This document shows, one piece after another, positions 1 through 6,056 of a DNA stretch of 8,533 nt; within the stretch, counting starts at the first letter, position 1, and the number at the start of each line of letters is the position of its first letter. The DNA comes from CF-161 sp035638495. GTDB lineage: Bacteria; Chloroflexota; Dormibacteria; Dormibacterales; Dormibacteraceae. Below the pieces are notes generated by a model. It made no database searches. It was not told the DNA's origin and saw only the letters and a program-made list of their open reading frames with translations. The position numbers and the translations under genes were made by a program. The stretch lies in contig DASQZW010000211.1 of the NCBI GenBank assembly GCA_035638495.1, forward strand, positions 1-8,533. Reading direction: 5' to 3'.

Positions 1-339
1 CGGCTGCTCGCGGACGTCCCGGCGGCGCCCGTGCGCGCGGGCGACGAGGAGGAGCTGCGCTCGGGCGCCAGGGTCACCGCGCCGGCAGAGGTCGAGCGCC
101 TGCTGCGGCTGGCGGTGGACGGCGGCCTGGTGGTCGAGATCGAATACCAGAACGGCCAGTCCGGCTCGGTGACGCGGCGAACGATCGAACCACGCCTCGC
201 CGGCGATCGCGGGGTGGTCGGGTACTGCCGCCTGCGCCGGGACGACCGCTCGTTCGCGTTCGCCGGCGTGCGCTGGGCACGCGCGACGGGCGAGGTGGTC
301 CAGCACGGGCAGGTCGGCCTGAGGATCGAGCCAAGATGA
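1..339 (+). CDS. WYL-domain, helicase-associated protein (C-terminal part; 5' end outside window)
   Basis: The reading frame is open from base 1 and ends at TGA 337-339, so only the last 112 codons are present. An ATG-like start at 31 is internal, not the true start. The final ~75 residues fit the WYL fold: a VEIEYQNG strand, a TRRTIEP strand, then VGYCRLRRDDRSFAF, which corresponds to the W-Y-L / R-x-F signature of the family. WYL domains are ligand- or nucleic-acid-sensing modules. In actinobacteria the gene next to XPB commonly encodes a helicase-associated protein (XPB/Ssl2 N-terminal-like domain; Rv0862c beside Rv0861c in M. tuberculosis), and I infer this is the tail of such a protein. 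The XPB gene starts 34 nt downstream on the same strand, which indicates an operon. An alternative is a stand-alone WYL transcription factor, since the defining N-terminal half is not visible. Confidence 0.75.
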   Translation, partial: RLLADVPAAPVRAGDEEELRSGARVTAPAEVERLLRLAVDGGLVVEIEYQNGQSGSVTRRTIEPRLAGDRGVVGYCRLRRDDRSFAFAGVRWARATGEVVQHGQVGLRIEPR

Positions 340-377
340 CTGGTTCCGAACGGGTGACGGACCGCCGGCGCCCGTGA
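336..377 (+). CDS. Possible 13-codon minigene bridging the WYL gene and XPB
   Basis: ATG at 336 overlaps the WYL-gene stop as ATGA (336-339). The frame runs 13 codons (MTGSERVTDRRRP) to TGA 375-377, which overlaps the GTG start of XPB at 374 as GTGA. The tiny frame therefore joins both neighbours by 4-nt stop/start overlaps and fills the whole gap between them. It could let terminating ribosomes reinitiate twice and so couple XPB translation to the WYL gene. The peptide itself is Arg-rich and unrecognised. The overlaps are seen directly; translation is inference, and coincidence in a GC-rich gap is a real possibility. Confidence 0.3.
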   Translation: MTGSERVTDRRRP

Positions 378-2068
378 TCACGGCCAACGACAACCCGCTG
401 ATCGTCCAGTCCGACCGGACGGTCCTCCTGGAGGCCGGCCATCCGCGCGCCGAGTCGTGCCGCGCCCAGCTCGCGCGGTTCGCGGAGCTCGAGCGCAGCC
501 CCGAGCACATCCACACGTACCGCATCACGCCGCTGTCGATCTGGAACGCGCGCGCGTCCGGCATGACCGCCCGCGAGATGGTCGCCGCGCTGCGCGAGTT
601 CTCGCGCTACCCGCTGCCGCCCGCGATCGCGTTCGAGATCGAGGACCAGGCCAATCGGTACGGCCGGCTGCGGCTGGAGCGCATGGGCGGCTCGCTGCGG
701 CTGGTGGCGGCGGAGCCGGCGATCCTGGAGGAGGTGTCGCGGGCGCGCACGGTCGCCGGCCTGCTCGGGGACCGGCTGGCTCCGGACGTCTTCGCGGTGC
801 CGGCGCTGGCCAGGGGCCGACTGAAGCAGGCGCTCATCAAGCTCGGGTGGCCCGCCGAGGACCTCGCCGGCTACGTCGAGGGCGCGCCGCTGTCGATTGC
901 GCTCCGGGCCGAGATCGACGGCGGCAGGCCGTTCGCGCTGCGCGGCTACCAGATCGAGGCCGCCGACGCCTTCTGGGCCGGCGGCGGCCTGGGCGGCGGC
1001 AGCGGCGTGCTCGTGCTGCCGTGCGGCGCGGGCAAGACGGTGATCGGGATCGCGGCGATGGCGAGGGCGTCCACCCGCACGCTGATCCTGGTCACCAGCA
1101 TCGTGGCCGCGCGACAGTGGCGCGACGAGCTGGTGCGGCTGACCGACCTGACCCAGGACGAGGTGGGGGAGTACTCGGGCGAGGAGAAGACCGTCGCGCC
1201 CGTCACGATCGCGACCTACAACGTCCTCACCTACCGGAAGCGCGGTTCGGAAGAGTTTCCGCATCTCGCGCTACTGGGCCGGCAGGACTGGGGCCTGATC
1301 GTGTACGACGAGGTCCACCTGCTGCCGGCGCCGGTGTTTCGCATGACCGCGGAGATCCAGTCCAAGCGCCGCCTGGGGCTCACCGCGACGCTGGTCCGGG
1401 AGGACCGGCGCGAGGACGACGTGTTCAGCCTGATCGGGCCCAAGCGCTACGACGCACCCTGGCGGGACCTGGAGTCGCAGGGCTGGATCGCCCCGGCCGT
1501 GTGCACCGAGGTCCGGGTCGCGATGCCGCCGCAGCTGCGGATGACGTACGCGGTGGCCGAGTCGCGGGAGCGCTACCGGATCGCGGCGTGCAACCCGGCG
1601 AAGCTGCCGCTGATGGAGGCGCTCTGCGCGCGCCACCGCGCCGACCGCGTGCTGGTCATCGGCCAGTACCTGGACCAGCTGGACGGCATGGCCGAACGGC
1701 TGGGCGCGCCGCTCATCACGGGGAAGACGGCGACGGCCGAGCGCGAGCGCCTGTACGAGCGCTTCCGGACCGGCGACCTGCGGCTGCTGGTCGTCTCCAA
1801 GGTGGCCAACTTCTCGATCGACCTCCCCGAGGCGAACGTGGCGATCCAGCTGTCCGGGACGTTCGGATCCCGTCAGGAGGAGGCACAGCGGCTGGGCCGC
1901 ATCCTCCGGCCGAAGGCGGACGGAGGGCAGGCTCGCTTCTACACGCTGGTCAGCCGGGAGACGAGCGACCAGGAGTATGCGATGCACCGCCAGCTCTTCC
2001 TGGCCGAGCAGGGCTACCGCTACGAGATCGTCGACGAGTCGGCGGTGACCTCGACGCGGGCCTCGTAG
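374..2068 (+). CDS. DNA repair helicase XPB (ERCC3-type, superfamily 2)
   Basis: The 564-residue protein is a 3'-5' superfamily 2 DNA helicase/translocase of the bacterial XPB type, which opens duplex DNA using ATP. It is collinear with mycobacterial XPB from the N-terminal PLIVQSDRTVLLE region onward. The N-terminal ~180 residues form the damage-recognition-like domain. Motif I is PCGAGKT (216-222), motif II is DEVH (312-315), motif III is TAT (337-339), and motif VI is QEEAQRLGR (501-509), followed by ILRPK. All catalytic motifs look intact and the length is normal. The GTG start at 374 places the conserved NPLIVQSD block near residue 7, as in homologues. No strong Shine-Dalgarno sequence is seen, so coupling to the upstream frame is plausible. 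It lies 34 nt after the WYL gene on the same strand. The 3' end overlaps the convergent oxidoreductase gene by 49 bp. The bacterial physiological role (repair of damaged DNA) is inferred from family membership. Confidence 0.97.
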   Translation: MITANDNPLIVQSDRTVLLEAGHPRAESCRAQLARFAELERSPEHIHTYRITPLSIWNARASGMTAREMVAALREFSRYPLPPAIAFEIEDQANRYGRLRLERMGGSLRLVAAEPAILEEVSRARTVAGLLGDRLAPDVFAVPALARGRLKQALIKLGWPAEDLAGYVEGAPLSIALRAEIDGGRPFALRGYQIEAADAFWAGGGLGGGSGVLVLPCGAGKTVIGIAAMARASTRTLILVTSIVAARQWRDELVRLTDLTQDEVGEYSGEEKTVAPVTIATYNVLTYRKRGSEEFPHLALLGRQDWGLIVYDEVHLLPAPVFRMTAEIQSKRRLGLTATLVREDRREDDVFSLIGPKRYDAPWRDLESQGWIAPAVCTEVRVAMPPQLRMTYAVAESRERYRIAACNPAKLPLMEALCARHRADRVLVIGQYLDQLDGMAERLGAPLITGKTATAERERLYERFRTGDLRLLVVSKVANFSIDLPEANVAIQLSGTFGSRQEEAQRLGRILRPKADGGQARFYTLVSRETSDQEYAMHRQLFLAEQGYRYEIVDESAVTSTRAS

Positions 2069-4074
2069 GCCGCCGAGCCCGACGGGAACGCCGCCGCCGC
2101 CGCGTCGGGGACCGTCCGGGCGCCGCTCGTCAGGCGGTTCAGTCCCTCCCAGCCGTCTCGCATCCAGACCACGCCCGCGGGGACTCGGTCCGTGACGTGC
2201 GCGTGCGCCGCGAGCTCGCCGCGGTCGTTGGCGATGCGGATCGGGTCGCCGTCCGTCAGGCCGCGGGCGTCCGCGTCGGCCGGGCTGATCCAGAGCCGCG
2301 GGCGGGGGTCGGCCTTCGCCAGCGAGGGCAGCGCGCGACCGTGGTCGTAGAAGGCGTGGAAGTGCGTGAGCATGCGGCCCTGGGTCAGGACCAGTGGATG
2401 GCGAGCCGCCTGCTCCGAGCCCGCGTGGCTCTCGCCGCACGGCTCGTACACCGGCAGCGCGGGCAGGCCCAGCTCGACCGCCCGGGCGGACACGAACTCC
2501 ACGCGGCCGGACGGCGTGGGGAAGCGGAGGTCCGGGTGCCCGACCGGTGAGACGTCCTGCGCCACCCAGGGCGTGCCGGCGCGCAGGTCCGCCACCCGGG
2601 CGTGACGGAACGCGTCGTGGTCGAAGATCGCGTCGAGCGCGCCGTCGATGGAGTCCCAGGGGAAGAAGCCCTCGACGCCCAGCCTGCCGGCCAGCTGGTC
2701 GAGCAGCCACCAGCCGGGCCGAGCCTCGCCGCGCGGCGTGAGCGCCCGGTCCATCAGGTAGAGGTGGCCGTTGGTCGTCTTGAACCCGGTCTCCTCCAGC
2801 CACGAGGTGCCGGGGAGGACCACGTCGGCGCAGCGGCGCGCCGTCTCCTGCATGAACAGGTCGAAGCTGACCACCAGGTCCAGTCCGGCCAGGGACCGCT
2901 CCACCGCGGCGCTGTCGGCGAAGGACGAGAGCATGTTCGTGCCCAGCAGGAGGAGGACGCGGACGTCGCGGCGGGCCAGCGCGCCCGCGATGGAGCTCAT
3001 CTCGCTGGGTACCTCGCGGTCGCCGAGCGGTTCGCGCCGGGGCGGCACCACGTCGCCCATGCCCATGCCGTGAGAGCGCGCCGCGTGGCGGGGACCCATC
3101 CCGGCGCCGGCAAAGCCCAGGCTGCCGGTGAGCGCCGGCAGGCAGGAGATCGCCCGCGCTGCGTGCCAGGTGTTGCCGCTCTTGTGCATCGAGCTGCCGC
3201 CCGCCAGGATCATGGCCCGCCGGGTGCCCGCGTACGTCCGGGCGAGGCCGCGGATCCGCTCGGCCGGGATGCCCGTCTCCGACTCGGCACGCTCGGGCGG
3301 GCAGGACCGCACGTGCGCGGCCAGCTCGTCGAAGCCCGTGGTGTGCCGGGCGACGAAGGCGGCGTCGTGGAGCCCCTCGCCGATGATCACGTGCATCATC
3401 GCCAGCGCGAGTACCGCGTCGGTGCCCGGCCGCACGCGGAACGTCTCGTCGGCCTGGGCGAAGGCCTCGGTGTCGCGCACGTCGATCGCGATGACGCGCG
3501 CGCCTCGCCGCTTCGCGGCGACCAGGCGCGGGGCGGTGTTGGGCTGGCTGGCCAGGTTGGCGCCCCAGAGCAGCACCAGGTCCGCGTGGTCGGCCAGGTC
3601 GTCCATCAGGTTGACCTCGGTGACGCCGGTCAGGCTGAACCCGAGCCCGCCCAGGCCCCAGCAGACGATCGCGGGCTGCCACCACTGGGTGCCGGCCAGG
3701 TTGGCGAAGCGCTGCGACAGCTGCCGCAGGACGCCGTTGACGGCCACGCCGTGCCCGATCCACACCGCGGTCGCCGCCGGACTGGCCGCCCGGATGGCCG
3801 CCGCGGTGCGGTCGAGCGCCTCCTCCCACGTCGCGTCCCGCCAGGAGTCCGGCGTCCTCCGGTCGCGCATCCGCGGCCGCAGGACGCGGTGCGGGTTGTC
3901 GACGATCTCGCCGGCTGCCCGGCCGCGCAGGCAGAGGAAGCCGCGGCTGTCGGGGTTGTCGCGATCGCCGTGGATGGCGACGACGCGGTCGTCCTCGATC
4001 TCGACCGCCATCCCGCAGTACGTGGGGTGGCAGTTCATGGGGCACATGGTCCGATGGGTCCGCGGCATGGCCAC
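2020..4074 (-). CDS. Molybdopterin-dependent oxidoreductase (DMSO reductase superfamily), cytoplasmic
   Basis: The 684-residue protein is a Mo/W-bis-MGD oxidoreductase catalytic subunit; its substrate cannot be assigned. An N-terminal Fe-S domain has Cys at 11, 15, 20 and 48 (CPMNCHPTYC, then GFLCLRG), enough for a [4Fe-4S] cluster. The molybdopterin core follows (~55-480), with LLWGANLASQPN (168-179) and AGGSSMHKSGNT (291-302). The C-terminal dinucleotide-binding domain (~560-676) includes TQGRMLTHFHAFYDHGRALP and WMRDGWEGLNRLTSG. Cys138 (AIVCWG) lies in the region where the metal ligand usually sits, but I cannot confirm it. There is no Tat signal, because the Fe-S motif starts at residue 11; a cytosolic location follows. 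GTG 4074 is the outer start, and ATG 4068 two codons later is equally good; neither has a clear Shine-Dalgarno sequence. No electron-transfer partner subunit is nearby. Possible substrates by family include formate, thiosulfate and other small anions. Confidence 0.93.
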   Translation of the reverse strand: MAMPRTHRTMCPMNCHPTYCGMAVEIEDDRVVAIHGDRDNPDSRGFLCLRGRAAGEIVDNPHRVLRPRMRDRRTPDSWRDATWEEALDRTAAAIRAASPAATAVWIGHGVAVNGVLRQLSQRFANLAGTQWWQPAIVCWGLGGLGFSLTGVTEVNLMDDLADHADLVLLWGANLASQPNTAPRLVAAKRRGARVIAIDVRDTEAFAQADETFRVRPGTDAVLALAMMHVIIGEGLHDAAFVARHTTGFDELAAHVRSCPPERAESETGIPAERIRGLARTYAGTRRAMILAGGSSMHKSGNTWHAARAISCLPALTGSLGFAGAGMGPRHAARSHGMGMGDVVPPRREPLGDREVPSEMSSIAGALARRDVRVLLLLGTNMLSSFADSAAVERSLAGLDLVVSFDLFMQETARRCADVVLPGTSWLEETGFKTTNGHLYLMDRALTPRGEARPGWWLLDQLAGRLGVEGFFPWDSIDGALDAIFDHDAFRHARVADLRAGTPWVAQDVSPVGHPDLRFPTPSGRVEFVSARAVELGLPALPVYEPCGESHAGSEQAARHPLVLTQGRMLTHFHAFYDHGRALPSLAKADPRPRLWISPADADARGLTDGDPIRIANDRGELAAHAHVTDRVPAGVVWMRDGWEGLNRLTSGARTVPDAAAAAFPSGSAAYEARVEVTADSSTIS

Positions 4075-4190
4075 ATCGTAGGGGCTGTCGGGCGGTGACC
4101 CGCGCCCGGCGCCGGCCCCCCAACCTGCGCCGGCGTGCCGACGATGGTGCTGGATGTCACACGCAGGTGGGAGAACCCGTCGAGGGCGGT
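4075..4190. other. Intergenic gap between signal peptidase and oxidoreductase genes
   Basis: This 116-bp gap separates two - strand genes. It contains a perfect 10-bp palindrome, CCGGCGCCGG (4106-4115), and a 7-bp inverted repeat, CCGGCGC (4106-4112) with GCGCCGG (4128-4134). Read on the - strand this gives a GC hairpin without a following T-run. I see no convincing promoter here for the oxidoreductase. The repeats may be no more than GC-rich background. Confidence 0.35.
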
Positions 4191-4826
4191 CTACGAGGGC
4201 GCCATCGTAAGACCGGACATCGGCTCGCCGGCGCGGTCGAACGGCCAGTATCGCGTGATCACTCGGCCGAATATCCGGTCGTTCGGGAGCAGTCCGAACG
4301 TCCGGGAGTCGATCGACACGCCGCGGTTGTCGCCGAGCACGAAGAACTCACCGGCGGGGATGGTCAGCGACTGGGGGCGCGAGCCGGTCACCAGCCCGTT
4401 CAGGTCGCAGCAGAAGTCGGGCCTGCCCCAGTCGCTCGCGATATAGGGCTCCACCAGCCGCCGCCAGGGGCCCACCCCGCCCGGCCTGAGCAGGACGACG
4501 GGGTGGGGCCTGCCGCCCGGCGAGTCCACGTGCGCGCCGTCGATCTCGACCGCGTCGCCCGGCACCCCGATCACGCGCTTCACGCCCGCCAGACCGTTCG
4601 GGTTCAGGCCGAGGACGACGATGTCGCCGCGTGCCGGCGGCGCGAGGCGCGTTCCCAGGCGATCGACGACGAGCAGGTCGCCGTCCCGCAGCGTCGGCTC
4701 CATGCTCGCGCCCTCGACCCGCGCCGTCAGTGCGGCGAGCGCGACCGCCGCCACCGCGGTGGCGGCGGCCAGCGCCAGGGCGCCGTCGCGGAACAGGCGC
4801 CACGCGATCGGCGGCCGGCCGGCTAC
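4191..4826 (-). CDS. Type I signal peptidase (S26 family, Ser/Lys dyad)
   Basis: This membrane-anchored serine protease cleaves signal peptides from exported proteins. From the proposed start the protein has ~211 residues. It has a short basic N-terminus, one membrane helix (~16-33, Ala/Leu/Val-rich), catalytic Ser41 in GASMEPTL, catalytic Lys83 in GVKRVIGVPGD, and box E, VLGDNRGVSIDSRTFG. The Lys marks the bacterial (P-type) rather than the ER/SipW-type His enzyme. The start is odd: no ATG, GTG or TTG occurs in frame between GTG 5156, deep in the antisense-like part of the DUF6114 gene, and GTG 4754, which would cut the membrane helix. GTA 4826 overlaps the upstream TAG as GTAG, has GGAGG 4 nt before it, and gives an ideal N-terminus. 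CTG 4796 or ATC 4808 are alternatives. It is the last gene of the DUF6230-DUF6114 cluster, so it probably processes a product of that cluster. Function is firm; the start is uncertain. Confidence 0.9.
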   Translation of the reverse strand, partial: VAGRPPIAWRLFRDGALALAAATAVAAVALAALTARVEGASMEPTLRDGDLLVVDRLGTRLAPPARGDIVVLGLNPNGLAGVKRVIGVPGDAVEIDGAHVDSPGGRPHPVVLLRPGGVGPWRRLVEPYIASDWGRPDFCCDLNGLVTGSRPQSLTIPAGEFFVLGDNRGVSIDSRTFGLLPNDRIFGRVITRYWPFDRAGEPMSGLTMAPS

Positions 4827-5251
4827 TTCGCCTCCGCTCGGACCGGTGTCCAGGCGAAGCCCATGGCGCCCCCCACCGTGCCCAGGATCAGGCCGATGCC
4901 GAAACCGCCGTAGTCGGAAGTCAGGAGCGAGACGATCGAGAGCACCACCGCCACGATGCCCACCACCTGCCGGAGCTGCGGCGTGAACCAGAGGAACAGG
5001 CCCATCATGGCGACCAGCACGCCGACGAGGATGCCGGCCCAGACGACCGTGCCGGAGATCAGGATCACCTTGATCGCCGTGGTCGGTCCGTAGGCCATCG
5101 CGGCGCCGGCGAGGACGCACCAGAGGCCGCCCCAGAACGGCCGTGCCTTCCGCCACGCGCGGAAGGCGACCCGTGTGCGCCGGATCAGCGGCTCGCGGTA
5201 GCTGCTCGGGCTCCCGGGCGGGCGGACGGAGATCTGTGGTGCATCGCTCAT
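4823..5251 (-). CDS. DUF6114 family integral membrane protein
   Basis: This 142-residue protein has a basic cytoplasmic N-terminus (RRTRVAFRAWRKARPFWGG) and four hydrophobic helices, roughly 39-56, 62-83, 95-112 and 118-134. The RPFWGGL entry motif, the LFLWFTPQLRQVVGIVAVVLS stretch and the closing GGFGIGLILGTVGGAMGFAW are the hallmark pattern of DUF6114, as I know it from Streptomyces and related actinobacteria. The molecular function of the family is not established. It starts at ATG 5251, 52 nt after the DUF6230 stop and just beyond a strong hairpin; no clear Shine-Dalgarno sequence is present. Its TAG stop overlaps the proposed signal peptidase start. The conserved pairing with DUF6230 suggests that this protein anchors, exports or assembles the DUF6230 product, which is inference. 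Confidence 0.9.
   Translation of the reverse strand: MSDAPQISVRPPGSPSSYREPLIRRTRVAFRAWRKARPFWGGLWCVLAGAAMAYGPTTAIKVILISGTVVWAGILVGVLVAMMGLFLWFTPQLRQVVGIVAVVLSIVSLLTSDYGGFGIGLILGTVGGAMGFAWTPVRAEAK
4827..4835 (-). promoter_or_regulatory. Shine-Dalgarno sequence before the non-canonical GTA start of the signal peptidase
   Basis: On the - strand GGAGG occupies 4835-4831, followed by the spacer CGAA and then GTA at 4826-4824. GTA shares its last two bases with the DUF6114 stop TAG (4825-4823). The spacing is slightly short but usable. This site is the reason for preferring GTA over the other candidate starts. Confidence 0.45.
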
Positions 5252-5264
5252 CTTCGGGTACCGG

Positions 5265-5290
5265 GGGAGGGCGCCGCCGGGCGCCCTCCC
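5265..5290 (-). terminator. Intercistronic hairpin between DUF6230 and DUF6114 genes (attenuator or mRNA stabiliser)
   Basis: GGGAGGGCGCC (5265-5275) and GGCGCCCTCCC (5280-5290) form a perfect 11-bp, nearly all-GC stem with a 4-nt loop. It begins 13 nt past the DUF6230 stop and ends 13 nt before the DUF6114 start codon. There is no T-run on the - strand side, so a classical terminator is unlikely. Partial termination or protection of the upstream mRNA 3' end would give an excess of the exported protein over the membrane protein and peptidase. The structure is seen directly; its role is inferred. Confidence 0.65.
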
Positions 5291-5303
5291 GTGAAATCGC
5301 TCG

Positions 5304-5963
5304 TCAGCACGGAGCTCCGAAGCCGACGTTGAGACCGGGCAGCGTCAGCGAAGCCGCGGTCTGTCCGTTGGCGACCTGCCGAAGGCCGCCCAGTGAGGCC
5401 TTCGTGGCCGTCTGCCCGAACGTCCCGGCAGGGACGTTGGCGGTGTTCACGTTGGGGCCGGTGCCGCGGCCCGTCGGTGCCGTCAGTGCCGGATTGTTGA
5501 ACTGGCCGATGTCCTGGCCGATGTTGATGTTCGTGAAGGTCGCGCTCGTGGCGGCGATCGACGTGGCGTCGACCACGAGCCCGGTGGCCGTCACGGGGCT
5601 GTTCGCGGCCGTGCCCGCGGTGGTCCGCAGCGTCAGCGGGCCTACGGACACGGACTGGCACAGGTTCGCCAGGGTGGCGTTCGGGATGACCGTCTCCACC
5701 TGGGGCACGGGCGTGCCGTTGCCCGCGAAGTCGGCGACGCCGAACTGATACAGACCGACGTTGTTGCCGTCGGCCGCTCCGGTGGTCAGGCTGTCGGCGG
5801 TGATCGTCAGCGCCGTCCCCGAGACCGCGAACGAAACCGCCAGGGTGCCCGACGCCGCGAGGAAGATCAGCCCCGCGATCGCCGCGTATGCGGGCGCCAG
5901 GACGATCAGGAACCGGCGCCACCGGGTCCGGCCGACGACCGGCTCGGCTGCTTCGTCTGCCAT
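5304..5963 (-). CDS. DUF6230 family exported/membrane-anchored protein
   Basis: This 219-residue protein has an N-terminal basic segment (GRTRWRR, 11-17), one hydrophobic helix (18-38), then TLAVSFAVSG, and a Ser/Thr/Ala/Gly-rich, beta-type extracellular domain. The blocks SFAVSG...ITADSL, ATLANLCQSV (97-106), ATFTNINIGQD (141-151) and the GLRQVANG / LTLPGLNVGF tail match DUF6230, whose members in Streptomyces are sometimes misnamed cholesterol esterases; no esterase motif is visible. Its two cysteines, Cys102 and the C-terminal residue Cys219, could form one disulfide outside the cell. A possible signal peptidase site lies near 42-46. ATG 5963 is chosen because AGGGAGG sits 6 nt upstream and the RTRWRR-plus-helix start then lies close to the N-terminus; the frame extends 22 codons further upstream without support. 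It is the first gene of the DUF6230-DUF6114-signal peptidase cluster. Cell-surface localisation is inferred and the function is unknown. Confidence 0.9.
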   Translation of the reverse strand: MADEAAEPVVGRTRWRRFLIVLAPAYAAIAGLIFLAASGTLAVSFAVSGTALTITADSLTTGAADGNNVGLYQFGVADFAGNGTPVPQVETVIPNATLANLCQSVSVGPLTLRTTAGTAANSPVTATGLVVDATSIAATSATFTNINIGQDIGQFNNPALTAPTGRGTGPNVNTANVPAGTFGQTATKASLGGLRQVANGQTAASLTLPGLNVGFGAPC

Positions 5964-5976
5964 GGACAACCTCCCT
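5964..5976 (-). promoter_or_regulatory. Strong ribosome binding site of the DUF6230 gene
   Basis: AGGGAGG (5976-5970 on the - strand) is followed by the 6-nt spacer TTGTCC and ATG 5963. It is the best Shine-Dalgarno sequence in the window and fixes this start against the longer open frame. It is consistent with high-level translation of the exported protein. Confidence 0.8.
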
Positions 5977-5986
5977 GCTATCTCTT

Positions 5987-6024
5987 GCCCCGAGGGGTCA
6001 CCCGACAGACGCCCCCCTCGGGGC
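5987..6024 (-). promoter_or_regulatory. Leader hairpin upstream of the DUF6230 gene
   Basis: GCCCCGAGGGG (5987-5997) and CCCCTCGGGGC (6014-6024) form a perfect 11-bp inverted repeat with a 16-nt loop, ending 23 nt before the start codon and 10 nt before the Shine-Dalgarno sequence. If the promoter at 6063-6091 is used, this lies in the 5' untranslated leader. Further upstream, CACGG (6034-6038) with CCGTG (6042-6046) overlaps CCCGTCACGGG, so alternative small stems are possible. It may stabilise the mRNA or regulate translation. It has no T-run and matches no riboswitch class I recognise. Confidence 0.5.
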
Positions 6025-6056
6025 CTCACCCGTCACGGGCTCCGTGCAGGAGCCTG

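Noticed and set aside
74..1264. Long - strand frame (396 codons) opposite the WYL and XPB genes
   Set aside because: Its translation is Arg/Gly/Pro-rich low-complexity sequence typical of an antisense shadow in GC-rich DNA, and it lies opposite the well-conserved XPB frame.
457..2550. 697-codon + strand frame across XPB and beyond
   Set aside because: An Ala/Arg/Gly-rich out-of-frame shadow of XPB that runs on into the antisense of the oxidoreductase; no motif is visible.
2602..4098. 498-codon + strand frame opposite the oxidoreductase gene
   Set aside because: Antisense shadow rich in His/Arg/Val repeats, with no recognisable domain or ribosome site.
1271..4123. 950-codon - strand frame
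   Set aside because: It spans the antisense of XPB and an alternate frame of the oxidoreductase. The composition is shadow-like, while the real oxidoreductase frame carries all family motifs.
4823..4835. Programmed -1 frameshift joining DUF6114 to the signal peptidase
   Set aside because: No slippery heptamer is present before the TAG (GCG AAG TAG), and a coupled separate start explains the arrangement more simply.
4827..5156. N-terminal extension of the signal peptidase frame up to GTG 5156
   Set aside because: The extra ~110 residues are Arg/Gly/His-rich and lie in an alternate frame of the conserved DUF6114 gene, so they are not part of the peptidase.
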